Shown: in pieces, positions 5,628 to 5,628 of the stretch
How positions within the stretch are numbered: position 1 is the stretch's first letter
How the letters are laid out: each line of letters starts with the position of its first letter
Origin: DATLAN01 sp035527455
Lineage (GTDB): Bacteria; Planctomycetota; Planctomycetia; Pirellulales; Thermoguttaceae
DNA length: 5,628 bases
Reading direction: 5' to 3'
Assembly (NCBI GenBank): GCA_035527455.1
Contig: DATLAN010000648.1
Location: forward strand, 1 to 5,628
Program-made: the position numbers and the translations under genes
The notes under the pieces: model-generated
What the model saw: the letters and a program-made list of their open reading frames with translations, nothing else
What the model was told of the DNA's origin: nothing
Databases searched by the model: none

Positions 5628-5628
5628 G

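Noticed and set aside
1..5628. CRISPR array, tRNA, rRNA or complete insertion sequence
   Set aside because: No regularly spaced identical repeats, cloverleaf-like sequences, rRNA stretches or transposase motifs were seen. The periodic signal at 751-1542 and 3535-4110 is the 72-bp period of LRR coding.

Overview
The window looks like a chromosomal accessory region of a planctomycete-type bacterium, of moderately high GC. The evidence is the RHS/YD-repeat core style, two proteins made of 24-residue 'TDAGL.HL..L..L' leucine-rich repeats, and one LRR protein carrying the 'AV.AI...GG.VRYDYE' membrane-proximal segment common in planctomycetes. This assignment rests on family recognition, not on a search. 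All supportable genes lie on the minus strand, so the locus reads from right to left.

Layout in transcription order: (1) 5627-4461, the 3' part of an RHS gene whose core ends in a variable tip resembling the DUF6765 / zinc-dependent phospholipase C-like helical fold; (2) 4398-3430, a membrane-anchored LRR protein 62 nt downstream; (3) 3429-3213, a gene-free spacer holding a copy of a palindromic repeat (CGTAAAGGGGTCGGGAG) and a stretch that resembles the 5' region of group II introns; (4) 3212-1803, an orphan RHS C-terminal cassette with only the last ~100 core residues and a second, unrelated tip with a His/Cys arrangement like caspase-fold (clan CD, CHAT/DUF4347-like) domains; (5) 1779-676, an LRR lipoprotein whose start lies 23 nt after the orphan tip; (6) 675-548, a REP-like palindromic stretch with two more copies of GTAAAGGGGTCG; (7) 612-1, a 5'-truncated RHS core fragment that begins at this repeat and leaves the window.

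The overall picture is a polymorphic-toxin type locus: an RHS gene followed by a displaced RHS-tip cassette, each tip followed closely by a secreted or membrane-attached LRR gene in the position where immunity genes normally sit. The junctions between modules coincide with palindromic repeats and with a group II intron-like remnant, suggesting how the cassettes were moved. The toxin and immunity roles are inferences. What is directly visible is the two 'RHS tip + LRR' pairs, the truncated cores, the shared repeat and the composition jumps at the core/tip boundary. No tRNA, rRNA, CRISPR array, transposase gene or convincing promoter was seen.
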